Shown here: piece by piece, positions 1 to 10,068 of the stretch
Layout of the letters: every line of letters begins with the position of its first letter
Numbering within the stretch: the stretch's first letter is position 1
Assembly: GCF_016808095.1 (NCBI RefSeq)
Contig: NC_068973.1
Span: forward strand, 5,638,501 to 5,702,500
DNA: 64,000 bases
Reading direction: 5' to 3'
Source of the DNA: Vigna angularis
Lineage: Eukaryota; Streptophyta; Magnoliopsida; Fabales; Fabaceae
Translations under genes and position numbers: made by a program
The notes under the pieces: model-generated
Told to the model about the DNA's origin: nothing
Database searches by the model: none
The model's input: the letters and a program-made list of their open reading frames with translations, nothing else

Positions 1-61
1 TAAATAGAAGATTGTGAGAGGGATCAATCAAGCCCTCTAGAATTATTTTACAATTTCAATC

Positions 62-487
62 TTAAGTGAGATAAAGAACACAAAGAAAGGAAATCGTAAT
101 GTCATAGATTATCTTAGCAGCATCGGTTATTTCGTTGATATGTTGGTTGAAATGGGAGATGATGTGACTGAACGAGAACATATTGACGCCATCTTGGAAG
201 GGTTGCCGGAGGAAGGGTATGAATCTGTGCGAACGATCATTCGTTCACGTGTAGATGCTACTTCTTCTGATCTTGAAACGTTGATGATAATTCAAGAAAT
301 GGTAGTTAGTGGGGCTCAACCTCCCATTGATGATCTTCATCGTACCAACGACAATGTTGATGCAGCGGGAAGAGGCGAAGGCGGTGGTGAACAAGGTGGC
401 AGAGGCGGTGATGAACGTGGTGGCAGAGGTCGCCGGCGCAGCGGTCGTCTCCGTCGTCAAGGAAGTGGTGGCCGCGGTAGCGGCTAG
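62..487 (+). pseudogene. A1: 5'-truncated copia Gag-like gene
   Basis: This is the C-terminal half of the family-A Gag-like gene. It enters at the KNTKKGN motif, continues through the helical segment with VEMGDDVTEREHIDAILEGL, and ends in the Arg/Gly-rich tail (GGRGRRRSGRLRRQ) and a TAG at 485-487. The sequence before about position 62 does not match the intact copies at 33,305 and 46,923, and an in-frame stop lies at 38-40, so the N-terminal 100 or so residues and the promoter are missing. The tail differs slightly from A2 and A3 (GEGGGEQGG in place of GGGGERGG). No start codon is trustworthy; the first in-frame ATG is at 140. I read it as a broken copy, not a working gene. The window edge is near, but the break lies inside the window. 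Confidence 0.7.
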
Positions 488-572
488 GTCTTGCTTCTTC
501 TTTTTTTTGTGTACTTTGACTCATTGTTACTGTGTTGACTCATGAATTCAGTTATGCAGTTTGATAAACAGT

Positions 573-618
573 TTGTTTTGAATTACAAATTATGCTTGTT
601 TTGAATTACAAATTATGT
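573..618. repeat. 23-bp tandem repeat, 2 copies
   Basis: Two copies of a 23-bp unit (core TTGAATTACAAATTATG) lie in the 3' flank of A1. The same locus has five copies after A2 and six after A3, so it is a variable-number repeat between the duplicated blocks. Confidence 0.85.
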
Positions 619-854
619 TTGTTTTTCCTTTTTTTATTTTGAAAATTGTCTTTCTTTATTCTATTTTTTATTTGTAAAAAGAATAGTTTCTACAATGACA
701 AACCCCATTTAATTTTGAAGTTTTATGTTATTTCTAGTTTGAATCGATGGATTGACTTAAACATAAGAAAACAAATGTTCATTTCTTATTTGAATCATAT
801 AGAAATATTGTATGTAACAAAAAACATATGATGGAAAAGCAGAAGAGCGTCAAC

Positions 855-857
<3 letters not shown>

Positions 858-917
<60 letters not shown>
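858..917. repeat. (TA)n microsatellite
   Basis: About 60 bp of uninterrupted TA. The orthologous tract is about 77 bp in block II (32,785) and 32 bp in block III (48,162). Confidence 0.95.
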
Positions 918-919
<2 letters not shown>

Positions 920-2395
920 CTAGTATTATTAGTATTGTTGTGATGTGATAAAAGTAATAATAAATGTAAAGTACAATTAATTAATATCCATATTTATTAC
1001 TATATTATTTTACTGAAAACACAGGCCAAAATGCTGACTGATCTTAGTAGGCCTTAATCATATTTCACACATGGACCAGAAAGCAAAATTTTTATAAATA
1101 AAAATAATTTGTAAGTTAAAAAAAATAATCTATCAGTAGGAACTCCAAAGTCATAATGATGCAATTTACTAATCACTATATTAATATATGTAATATACTA
1201 TATTAATATGTAATATAGTTTTAGGATAAGAAAAAAAGTAATTCAACGCAATATTAATTTTGAAATGAAAATACTAATTCTACACAGAATCAGATGTTAG
1301 GCATATCTAATGTACTAGAAAACATTAGCAAAAATATGGTGAAAATTATAAATTAATGATAGGAGTGTCGTATAAAATTTTAAATCTCAACAATCAAATA
1401 AAAACTATGATATTAGTTATTAACTTATAAATAAGTTTCTAATATAAATAAAGTTTTAAAGGTTGAACACTTATTATTAAAAAAATATATGATATAATTA
1501 AACTCACTGAAATTAAAATAATAATATAATATGATAACGACTTGCATGCATTACTCACCATCATAATGAATTAAATAATAGTGACACGTAAATTATAAAC
1601 AGCATTCAATAAGTATTAGAAACTAGATAAAGGACAATAAAAAACTATTTGCTTAAGATATAGTTTTTATAAGTCTATTGCTTCCACTCCCCTGAAGAAA
1701 ATATTACTAAAATTTAAAATAATGTAATTTTTACACAATTTTATAAAAATGGGTAAAAATTATGAACATAGATAAATATGTATGGAAGCATGATTTCTAA
1801 TACCAAAGATGAACTCGAGGTGTTAATCTTTTCTTTTACGCACATCATTATAATTTTTTTATTCTTTTAAAGGGATTTTTTTTTCAATAAAGGGAGAAAG
1901 CATGCCTTTTATTAGAACAAAGTTAGAAAGAAACCTGCCTGAAAAAATAAATGTTGGTGTCAAAATAACTTTTCCAATAATATAAAAAATAATAAAATGA
2001 TTCCTATCTTATTTAATCGTATGATCTATTAAATAAAATATTAAAAATTATGACAATACATAGGACATAGATAAGAATCATACTGATTATAATAATACAC
2101 AGAAAATAATAAGATCATACAAAATATTAATACAATTATATAATATAATAATTAAATTAACATAATATATGTACAAGGACATACATAAATTAAATAAGTT
2201 TTTCAAAAGATAAATAACTATTAACAAAAATATTTAACTAAACATTGGATTGCTCAATAATATTTTTGATCTCCACTATAAAAACATGTGAGAATCTAAT
2301 TCATCCTCTGTTGACCTAATTCAAGATATCTATTTTATGAACTCTTACGTCAAATCACACACTAAACAACAACAACAACACCAAACCCTTCTTTA
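920..2395. other. AT-rich noncoding stretch with an orphan promoter-like module
   Basis: No open frame of interest is seen. Positions about 1,780-1,980 resemble the upstream region of gene B (6,650-6,850): both contain a TTTATTCTTTTAA motif, AGAAAGAAACCTGCC, and a GGTGTCAAA-AACTTTTC block in the same order. Here no Gag-like gene follows. The whole stretch is repeated at 31,307-32,784 (inverted) and 48,194-49,645 (direct). Confidence 0.6.
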
Positions 2396-2398
2396 GTG

Positions 2399-3910
2399 CA
2401 CTAGTACAGAGAATAGAAATGGCATCGGTTAGATTTGTTTATACGCACCGGTTTTACAACCGGTGCATATAGAGGCGAGGTAGAAAAGTTTCGTTTAATG
2501 TCTCGGTTCTAAACCGGGTCAAAAAGAGATTGATTTTTGTCTCGGTTATCTTTTGAACCGAGTTAGTATCTTAAAAAATTCAACAAAAAAAAATTTCAGA
2601 ATCCATGTCTCAATCCTTTTCGGTCCTGAATCATTTTCTGGTCTTTCCTCAATCCTTTAACACAGAAGCCATGTCTCAATGCAGAATTCGAACTCAAACA
2701 GCTATAATTCCAAAACAGAAACCAACTCCAAAAATCAGAATAAGATACATCACAGCATCACAGAGCAGATAAAACCATAAATCTAAGAACAGATAAAACC
2801 AGTATAACAAAAATGAAAGAAAATCTTCATTTGACGCTGCCATCGGCCCCCATTTCCCAACTCCTTCCTTCTCCCCCATTTCCAGTACCATTTCCAGTAC
2901 AAAGAAATCACCTTTTCAATTGGTAGAACCCAGCCTTCGAAGCGAAGCCGGACGGTCACAACGGCTTCATCCACGGTGATTGAGGGCTCGGAAGGGGGCT
3001 GAACGGGTGCTAGGCCAGCGGCTCCACCACTGGCACGGGCCGCACCAGGCGGTCCACGAAAAACACTAGATCTGAGATCGCGTCAGCTGGTGGAGTGAGA
3101 TCGCGTCCGGTTGGGTGGCGATTGGTGGTGGGGTTGAGGTTGCGGGGTGGGAGGCACGACGGAGCGAGGGCCAGGGAGCGGCGGAGCGAGAGCGAGGGAG
3201 TGGCGGAGTGAGAGCGAGGGAGTGGCGGAGCGAGAGCGAGGGCGTGAGAGATTGACGGAGCGAGAGCGAGGGCGTGAGAGATTGACGGAGCGAGAGCGAG
3301 GGCGTGAGAGATTGACGGAGCGAGAGAGCAAGGGAGGAGGGAGAGGGAGGGAGAGTGAGGGAGAACGAGTGAGAGGGAGGGAGAGTGAGGCAGAACGGGT
3401 GAGAGGGAGGGAGAGTGAGGGAGAACGAGTGAGAGGGAGGGAGAGTGAGGGAGCGAGGCAGGGAGAGCGAGGCACTGTTAAAGAGATCTGGAAAATGAAT
3501 AGGTCTCGGTCTCTGCTCGCCCGAAACCATAAACGCGTATAGGTCTCGGTTCTACACCTGACCGAGGCCTATAGTTCTTAAAAAAAAAAAAAAAAATTTC
3601 AGAGACTGTCAGGGGGCAGGTGGGCTTTTAGGCTTCGGTCATTACTTTTTCTAATTGACTATATGGCACCGGTTGCTGGCCACCCGAGGCAGTAAAGCCT
3701 TCTAATTGACTATATGGCACCGGTTGCTGGCCACCCGAGGCAATAAAGCCTTCTAAGCAAGAGTATACGCTTCGGTTCTTGTGTGACCCGAGGCAGTATC
3801 ACCCTTCCACCACGGGTTACAATTTAACAGATGCGTATAATTTTTTAAGCTTCGGTTTTAACATAACCGAAGCATATACGGCGCTTTCGTAACTGCTTTT
3901 TTTACTAGTG
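2399..3910. mobile_element. Non-autonomous CACTA-like transposon, copy in block I
   Basis: The element starts CACTAGTACAGAGAATAG and ends in sequence whose reverse complement starts CACTAGTAAAAAAAGCAG, giving imperfect CACTA terminal inverted repeats. A GTG lies on each side (2396-2398 and 3911-3913), as expected for a 3-bp CACTA target duplication. Subterminal regions carry many copies of a CGGTT...AACCG motif in both orientations (for example near 2,450, 2,510, 3,545, 3,670 and 3,850), typical of CACTA subterminal transposase-binding arrays. It is 1,512 bp long and encodes no transposase, so it would need an enzyme supplied in trans. Block III at 49,646 carries what looks like the empty site. 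The right flank has one extra G relative to that empty site. Confidence 0.8.
3179..3450. repeat. Purine-rich tandem repeats inside the CACTA-like element
   Basis: There are three adjacent arrays: a 22-bp unit (about 3 copies, 3179-3245), a 30-bp unit containing GTGAGAGATTGACG (3 copies at 3228-3257, 3258-3287 and 3288-3317), and a 30-bp GAGGGAGGGAGAGTGAGG-type unit (about 3 copies, 3340-3450). They keep several frames open on both strands, so the long Arg/Glu- or Ser/Leu/Pro-rich open frames here (for example 3147-3542 plus, 3066-3530 minus) are by-products of the repeat and not genes. Confidence 0.8.
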
Positions 3911-3913
3911 GTG

Positions 3914-5239
3914 GTTCCAATCATTCTCAAATACTTATCACAAACTAATCATTATATTATTATTCACTAAGGAATTCTTTAAAACCACATAACTAAAAGC
4001 GCAAGTGGAAAGAAACGTTATAGACTCTGTCAATCTCGTCCAATAAGGTCATCTATTTGCTTAATTAGTAGAATTTAAAAATACTCTTGCTCAACAACCA
4101 GACACGTCTTGTGAGATCATCACTAGAGTACTCAGCCTAAAAAAAATCACGAAATTTATCTAGCGAGAATGGTCTCCCTCAGTCACTGTTAAGTCAATGA
4201 GTTCTCTGATTTTAGTCTCGTTCAGTGATTATCATCCAGTAAATACTAAATCAGTACCTCTCTCACTTTGAGCTCGCCAACTACCATATTTTCACCTTAC
4301 TAAGGTAAAGTCAGTGAATCCCCTGACTTTGGTTTGCTCAACGAGAGTTTTTTGTCCAACAACAACCAAGTTAGTAAGTGTAACTCTAACCTGATCGAAC
4401 GAGAATATATTCACTTAATGAGTCTACATAATTGTGAAAAATATGAACTCTACTGATTTATGACTCACTAGCCTTTGTAATTCAACTTAACACAAATTCT
4501 ATATTCCAAAAATACAAGTTCTCACATCATATACAATTTCAACACACATTTTACTTTAAAAATAGTTCCAATTATTCAACATAGCAGATTTTAAATCATA
4601 ACATCTCTAAAGGCAATTTAATTCCCTAATCTCAACTTTCAAGGTTAAATTGCATAAGACAATGAAATTTTACAATTCAACTAACATAGATGTTTGTATG
4701 TAAGGAAAAACACTATTACTTATGGACAATATTTGTATGTAAGGTCTACTATCCATAGACAGTAGTGTTACATATGAATTATATATATACAAACAAAAAT
4801 TCATAATTAACGTTACCTACAAATATTTTCATATAATTATATATGCATTTTTACATAAGTAATTACTTACAAAAAAATTCCATATGTGAAAAATCAGTAT
4901 ATAATTATATACACAAAAATTCATATATATAAAAAATTGGTATGTAATTATGTATGAAAAAAATTCGTATGTAACTTTATAGCTTTATAAATAAAATTTT
5001 AGGAAATCTCACTTTTGCACCCAATAGCTAAGAGTTCTATATAGCTGATAAGAGTCGAAAAGAACTGCTAAATTGTCAAACACAGTGTCAAATTATAAAG
5101 TATTAAGAACTGATTATCTTTTACAATTGATGCGTTACCTAAATCAGTCATAAATTACTTTAAAAAAGCAACAAAATAAACATAAGCATGGACAAGGTTA
5201 AGTATGAATATCTAAATAAATTAACCAACACATGTATTA
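3914..5239. other. Noncoding, degenerate repetitive
   Basis: No gene is seen. Positions about 4,080-4,450 hold a loosely repeated theme (AGTCAGTGAATCCCCTGACT and related phrases with CTCGTTGAGC-like words). Positions 4,690-4,990 hold a repeated TACATA/AATTCATATAT theme. Both recur inverted at 28,441-29,766. The style suggests an old retroelement remnant, which I cannot name. Confidence 0.4.
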
Positions 5240-5640
5240 TAATTGATCTTCATAGCTACCTTCTCTACCGATCGGTCCTTCTCACTTCCACCTTCTTTCC
5301 TGGCTCTTGCTCTCTCAATCTCAAAGTGGGGTGACCTGCAAAAAAACACTCCGACGCTCAAGTTAGAATTTGTCCTTGCAAGTCTATCGAAATTTAGTCA
5401 AAAGAGAGCGTTTATCGATTGTTATTTATATGGTTTCAGAAAATATTATCCATTAATTTACCTCTTAATGACGTTCAATGCTCACCTTAACTACTCGACA
5501 ATGACCGTTACCTCATTATTTATACATTCATGAACATTCAAACGCTGTCTCCGGCTGGAGAGGCCCGATCAGACAAATTGAACTGTCGTTCCTACGTACT
5601 CGATATTGTCTAAGCACGCCCGGTCAGTCAATCCTACTTG
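5240..5640 (-). mobile_element. Possible LTR remnant (reads on minus strand)
   Basis: On the minus strand the segment contains ACTTGAGCGTCGGAGTG followed by GCAGGT and a C-rich run. The same word string occurs in the LTRs of the element at 55,317 (near 55,775 and 60,310), where it is followed by GCAGGTAC. Upstream of it in the same orientation is a possible TATA-like AATGTATAAATAATG. This resemblance supports an old LTR-derived piece. Its ends and family are not determined. Confidence 0.4.
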
Positions 5641-5749
5641 GTAATAACAATAAGAATAACATTTATAAAAGCTAATTAACTGTCTCCAACGCCTGAAAAA
5701 GAATATCAGAAAAAATCTTTTTCCTAAACGAAAATTTCATCCCTCTTCT

Positions 5750-5995
5750 TCATTCATAAAAAAAGTATTGGAAACTTCTTGTTTGCTTCCCATCACCATA
5801 TACAGTCAATGAGTGCTTACGAATAGCCTGCAAAAATAAATGAACAAATAAATAAAAATGAATAGTATAAGAAAACAACATTTTCAAAATAATTTGAAAA
5901 TAAAGAAAAGAAAGTCAAACCTGTGCAACAAAATTGCTAACGACACGACCATCGTCCAAACACAGATATGTATTGAAAATTTGAGCAATACGACC
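5750..5995 (-). pseudogene. UXS: UDP-glucuronate decarboxylase (UDP-xylose synthase) gene fragment
   Basis: Two exon remnants separated by an intron with GT and AG borders are read on the minus strand. The first (5921-5995) gives GRIAQIFNTYLCLDDGRVVS and then NFVAQ. The second (5750-5827) gives AIRKHSLTVYGDGKQTRSFQ and then YFFYE and a stop. This closely matches the conserved UXS region (IARIFNTYGP...DDGRVVSNFVAQAIR...TVYGDGKQTRSFQYV), an NAD-dependent short-chain dehydrogenase-type enzyme making UDP-xylose for cell walls. The four residues after NTY (GPRM in typical UXS) are collapsed to L, the frame leaves the family after SFQY, and no other UXS exon is present. It is a captured or duplicated gene scrap with no expected activity. 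Confidence 0.85.
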
Positions 5996-6900
5996 CTGTA
6001 TAACATAAAACCAGATCAGTCTCAATAACATGTAATTTGCAGAATTTACTATAGGTAGTTTAAATTTCTCTTGTGTAGGATTAAATAATAACACAACTTT
6101 GCCACAATTGCTTTCATCACCAAGTCATCACAGTGTACAAGCTAATTAATATTTGTATGTTCTTGAGCACATTCAAGCATCCTCTTGTAAATGAGGCTCT
6201 AAAAGTAAAGTGATTCATTAAGTTATAGTAACACAATAAAGGGAACTGGAATGACTTTGCAAATGAAAAAGCATGTCAAATTATTAATTTTTTTTTGCTG
6301 AAAGAGTTGCTAAATTTATTATATGAAAAAATGTGTTTTTAATCTCTATGTTCTGTTAAATGTTGCCAAGGTCCTTGCATATTTTAATAAATTTTTAGTC
6401 ATTAAACTATAATTAATATATTAATAAATAGGAAGATGTGCAAGCAGTGGATTATAAAAATAATTAAAATATTATTGTTTAATTTGATAAAATTAAATAC
6501 TTGTAATTATATTTCTATAAATTCAAATTAGTATAATTAATATATTATGATTTAAAAAAAACGGTACATTGCACGGCTACACATATTAATTTTTATACCA
6601 TATAAATAAATTATGTATTATGAATGTAGATAAATTATATGTGGAAGCACGAGTTCAAAGCAAAAGTTGCACTATCGTGAATATACACATCTTCCTGTTG
6701 ATTTTTTAAATGTGTTTACACACTTAATTATAATCTTTTATTCTTTTAATAAAAGGATTGTTTTTCTAATAATATTAGAAAGAAACCTGCCCAAAAAAAA
6801 AGAAAAATAAACGCTGGTGTCAAACTAACTTTTCAGTTGAATAATATAACCGTTGGATAGTTAATTGGGAGATTTTCTGTTTTGACCAGTTATCATTCAG
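5996..6900. other. Noncoding, AT-rich
   Basis: No gene is seen. The right part (about 6,640-6,850) is the family upstream module preceding gene B. Confidence 0.5.
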
Positions 6901-6905
6901 TTTCT

Positions 6906-6984
6906 CCAATGCTATATTTATTTATTTCTAAACTCATTTACCTTGTCTTCATACAATTCAAGATAGAATCTTCTCTGTATTTTC
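6906..6984 (+). promoter_or_regulatory. Probable core promoter and leader of B1
   Basis: A CCAAT at 6906 is followed by TATATTTA near 6912, about 70 bp before the ATG. The leader ends TCTTCTCTGTATTTTCATGG, almost the same as in A2, A3, C and D (TCTGTATT(T/C)TCATGG), so the immediate 5' leader is conserved across the family. The promoter assignment is by pattern only. Confidence 0.4.
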
Positions 6985-8013
6985 ATGGCGGAAAAACCAG
7001 TACAAGTCGATGAAGGCGATTCAGCGTCGTCTCCCACCTCTGCTTCTGTCACGGTGTCTGCATCATCTCCCACCTCTGCTTCCGTTTCGGTGTCTGCATC
7101 ATCTTCCACCTCTTCTTCGGTTTCCGTACCAACGTCATCTTCCACCCCTTCTTCTGTTTCCGTACCTGCGTTATCTTCCACCTCTTCTTCTGTTTCCGTA
7201 CCTGCGTCATCTTCCACCCCGTCTGCTGGCATATCTTCTCTTTTAGTAGCTGCATCAGCTTCGGCTTATGTTTCCGCTTTATCTTTGACGTCAGCATCGG
7301 CCACAGCAAACAAAGTAGTATCGGCACCGGAGTTGAAGTCGCTATCGGAATTAGCATCAGCAGCATGGGCAACTGACTCAGCACCCAGAACATCTACATC
7401 ATGGGCACCACAGCCTGTATCCACGTCATCTTCGGTGCCATTGAGACTCACAGACGAGTTACCTATAAAACTAGATGGAGTGTGCAATGTAACTGAATGG
7501 AAAAAACAAGTTGTGCGTGTATTGATCACAGAAAACTTGCTAGGGTTCGTGACAAACCCTACTACCCCTAAAAAATATGCAAGCGAAAAGGATCGTTCTT
7601 GTGATACGGTAAGGGAGGAGTATCGGCAATGGGTTATTCAAGATGAAAGATTGCGCACTTGGCTGTTATCATCTTTATCTGAAAATATGAGTTCTTCTGT
7701 GACGAGAAAAGAACACGCATGGGAGGTTTGGAGTGGAGTGTTGGAAATCTGCCGTAATGAGTTGATAAACAATATCAAGGCAGCCCTAAGGGCAGAGATC
7801 AAGAACACGAAAGAGAACAAAGGAGATCAAACTGTGAGGGATTTTGTTAGCAGGATCACTGCTCTCGCTAGTACGTTGATAGCTTTGGGAGACGATGTTT
7901 CTGAAGAAGAACATGTTGATGCCCTCTTGCAAGATTTGCCGGACCACTATGAAACTTTGCGAGCGTTCATTCGAGAACGTCGTGAACGTCGTGACCGTGA
8001 AGGCAGTAACTAG
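6985..8013 (+). CDS. B1: stand-alone copia Gag-like protein with Ser-rich repeats
   Basis: The single open frame has 342 residues. Residues 1-12 are the family start (MAEKPVQVDEGD). Residues 13-84 form six imperfect 12-residue repeats of the type SASSPTSASVSV. Residues 85-150 continue Ser/Ala/Thr-rich. The Gag-like core (about 155-335) shows DELPIKLDG, EWKKQVVRVLITENLLGFV, TWLLSSLSE, AWEVWSGVLEICRNELI, EIKNTKENKG and LGDDVSEEEHVDALLQDLPD, matching the UBN2/retrotran_gag_2 type of Ty1/copia Gag. The protein ends RERRERRDREGSN: compared with C and D about 60 codons carrying the linker and Arg/Gly tail are missing. No zinc knuckle and no pol follow. The start is fixed by the conserved leader. 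Likely role is RNA binding or particle assembly, or none if it is a relic; function is unknown. The predicted protein is identical to B2 and B3. Confidence 0.65.
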   Translation: MAEKPVQVDEGDSASSPTSASVTVSASSPTSASVSVSASSSTSSSVSVPTSSSTPSSVSVPALSSTSSSVSVPASSSTPSAGISSLLVAASASAYVSALSLTSASATANKVVSAPELKSLSELASAAWATDSAPRTSTSWAPQPVSTSSSVPLRLTDELPIKLDGVCNVTEWKKQVVRVLITENLLGFVTNPTTPKKYASEKDRSCDTVREEYRQWVIQDERLRTWLLSSLSENMSSSVTRKEHAWEVWSGVLEICRNELINNIKAALRAEIKNTKENKGDQTVRDFVSRITALASTLIALGDDVSEEEHVDALLQDLPDHYETLRAFIRERRERRDREGSN

Positions 8014-9147
8014 AATTTTCTTTTCTTTTTGACTCGTTGTTAGTGAATTTGATTGACTCTTGAACTCGGTCATGGAGGTAGTAACTACATCTTGCTTTCT
8101 TCTTTTTTATTTTTCTTTGCGTACTTTGAGTCATTGTTACTGAATTTGGTTAACTCATGATCTCAGTCATGGAGTCTGGTTATGCTTACGTTCAAGAGAA
8201 ACTTGACAGAAAAGGCAAAAAAGAAGGAAGTCTGTGTATGAAGAACTCACTGAATTTACACTTGATCTTGTGCAAGTTTTACAAGTTTACACTTCTTGAG
8301 ATTTGATTTTTACAAGTGATATACATGTTAAGGTGACATATCATTTGAAGCTCCATGATTTTTGAAAAGTTTATCAGATTCTTGATTGGTCATGATTTTT
8401 GAAAAGTTTACTACTGATCCTCGTTGATAACACCCTGAATTTAGTGCGTAAAATTATTGCACGTGTTATGCTTAATGACAAGAATACCTACTGTGCCCTT
8501 AAAGAGATTTTAGTGGTCAATGTAATTTTTAATACTCATTAAGATAAATTTTTTGCTTGGATACTGAACAAGTTAATTTTAAAAGCTCTAAGATAAAAAA
8601 ATGATTTTGAAAATTGTGCCTAAATTGAAGTCGAATTTCAGAAGTTCTTCAAGAACTGAGTGAACTGATGTTTGTCACGCGGGGTATAATTAATTACTCT
8701 TTTAGATGAATTTTTATTATTTAGAAAAAGAAATATAAAAGCCCCAAAATATATTACGACACCCAAAACAATGATTTTGATTTTTTTTCTTTTTTATTTA
8801 TTATGTTAGAACACTGGTATTTTGATAACATAATATTTTTTTATTACTATTTGATTTTATTCCTCAGTTTTTTTTAGTAAAATAAAAATGAATTTTTATT
8901 CTTATAAAAATAGTCAAAATGATAGTCAGTGTGAAATAACCTTTTTCATTCTTTTAATAAAAGAATGCTTGCTTTTTTTAATAAGAGAAAAAAAATAAAA
9001 GTTTTACTCTTAATAAAAAAGAAAAAAGGAAATTAGAGAGTACGCTTCTAACAAACTCCATAAAGACCTGTTCTAAAGCAAAATTCCCAAATAAATGGGA
9101 AATTCTGTTTGAAGACTCAAACCTATAACAATCTTATCTGTATTCTC
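8014..9147. other. B1-C1 interval: duplicated 3' flank and C upstream module
   Basis: Two tandem versions of the family 3' flank lie at about 8,020-8,075 and 8,080-8,170, each with GACTC(G/A)TTGTTA and GGTCATGGA-like words. The second begins with GGAGGTAGTAACTA, a ghost of the terminal codons seen in D. From about 8,930 begins the C upstream module, including a 19-bp hairpin ATTCTTTTAATAAAAGAAT near 8,949 and CCCAAATAAATGGGAAATT just before the leader. Confidence 0.55.
8605..8766 (+). repeat. Dispersed 160-bp repeat, copy 1
   Basis: The stretch from TTTTGAAAATTGTGCCTA to ATTACGACACCCAAA recurs in direct orientation at 12,901-13,066, with ACGCGGGGTATAATTA in the middle. A shortened version lies at about 35,140-35,170. 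Both copies recur in blocks II and III. I see no clear terminal repeats; it could be a MITE or LTR remnant. Confidence 0.7.
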
Positions 9148-10068
9148 ATGGCGGAAAAAGCAGTCCAAGTCGACGAAGGCGATTCAGCGTCGTCTTCCAG
9201 ATCGTCTTCTATTTCAGCATCTGCGTCGTCGTCGGCATCATCAACATCAGAATCGTCATCGTCGGTGCCATGGACACTCAGAGACGAGTTACTGATAAAA
9301 CTGGAAGGATTGAGCAATTTACTTGAATGGAAAGAACAAGTTGAGCGTGTGTTGATCACAGAAAATTTAACAAGGTTCGTTACAAACCCTGTGCCCCCTA
9401 TTAAATATGCAAGCGAAGTCTGCCGTTCTGTTAATCTCATAAGGGAGGAGTATCGGCAGTGGGTTGTTCAAGATCAAACGGTGCGCATTTGGCTGTTATC
9501 ATCTTTATCTGAATTCATGTGTTCTTTTGTGATGGGATGGGAACACGCATGGGAGGTTTGGAGTGGAGTGCACGAACTCTGTCGTAGTGAGTTGGTAAGC
9601 AAGATCAAGATTGCCCTTAGGAAAGAGATGAAGAACACAAAGAAAAGAAATCTTACTGTCACAGATTACATTAACAGCATCACTTATTTCATTGATACGT
9701 TGATTGTTTTGGGAGATGATGTGACTGAACGAGAACATATTGACGCCATCTTGGAAGGATTGCCGGAAAAGTATGAATCTTTGCGAGCGATCATTCATGC
9801 ACGTGAAGATGCCACGGTTTCTGATCTTGAATCGTTGATGACAATTCAAGAAACGGGACTTAACACTTTAGCGATAGAACTTCCCCTTGAGACTCGACTT
9901 CCCGTTGGATCTCCTCATCTTGTTACTCCAGGACATCCTGACAGCGACAATGTTGCTGCAGAGGGAAGAGACAGGGGCGGTGGTCAAGGTGGTGGCAGAG
10001 GTCGCCGGCGCAGTGGTCGTCGCCGTCGAGGGGGTCAAGGCTGTGGTGGCCATAGAGGTAGCAATTAG
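9148..10068 (+). CDS. C1: stand-alone copia Gag-like protein with Arg/Gly tail
   Basis: The ORF has 306 residues from the ATG at 9148; upstream in-frame codons lack an ATG. Order: MAEKAVQVDEGD start, short Ser-rich linker (13-40), Gag-like core (about 45-235) with DELLIKLEGLSNLLEWKEQV, RIWLLSSLSEF, AWEVWSGVHELCRSELVSKI, MKNTKKRNLTVTDYI and LGDDVTEREHIDAILEGLP, a linker with LPVGSPHLVTPGHPDSDN, then a basic tail (273-306) with GGGQGGGRGRRRSGRRRRGG. Copia Gag proteins usually end with a CCHC zinc knuckle; only one Cys is seen in the tail, so nucleic-acid binding, if any, would be through an RGG/Arg-rich region. No protease, integrase or RT frame follows. Gene C is about 1.1 kb downstream of B on the same strand, each with its own upstream module, so they look like separate transcription units. 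The protein is identical to C2 and C3. Confidence 0.7.
   Translation: MAEKAVQVDEGDSASSSRSSSISASASSSASSTSESSSSVPWTLRDELLIKLEGLSNLLEWKEQVERVLITENLTRFVTNPVPPIKYASEVCRSVNLIREEYRQWVVQDQTVRIWLLSSLSEFMCSFVMGWEHAWEVWSGVHELCRSELVSKIKIALRKEMKNTKKRNLTVTDYINSITYFIDTLIVLGDDVTEREHIDAILEGLPEKYESLRAIIHAREDATVSDLESLMTIQETGLNTLAIELPLETRLPVGSPHLVTPGHPDSDNVAAEGRDRGGGQGGGRGRRRSGRRRRGGQGCGGHRGSN

Noticed and set aside
3066..3542. Long open frames on both strands (Ser/Leu/Pro-rich and Arg/Glu-rich)
   Set aside because: They run through purine/pyrimidine tandem repeats inside a CACTA-like element, are open in several frames at once and show no family motif.
2399..3910. Helitron or MITE for the 1.5-kb insertion
   Set aside because: CACTA termini, GTG on both sides and CGGTT/AACCG subterminal arrays fit CACTA better.
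6918..7232. Asp/Glu/Thr-rich open frame antisense to gene B
   Set aside because: It mirrors the Ser-codon repeats of B on the other strand; the sense frame has the Gag core and conserved leader.
9109..9147. N-terminal extension of gene C (13 residues)
   Set aside because: The upstream codon is TTG. The ATG at 9148 lies in the leader shared by all family members.
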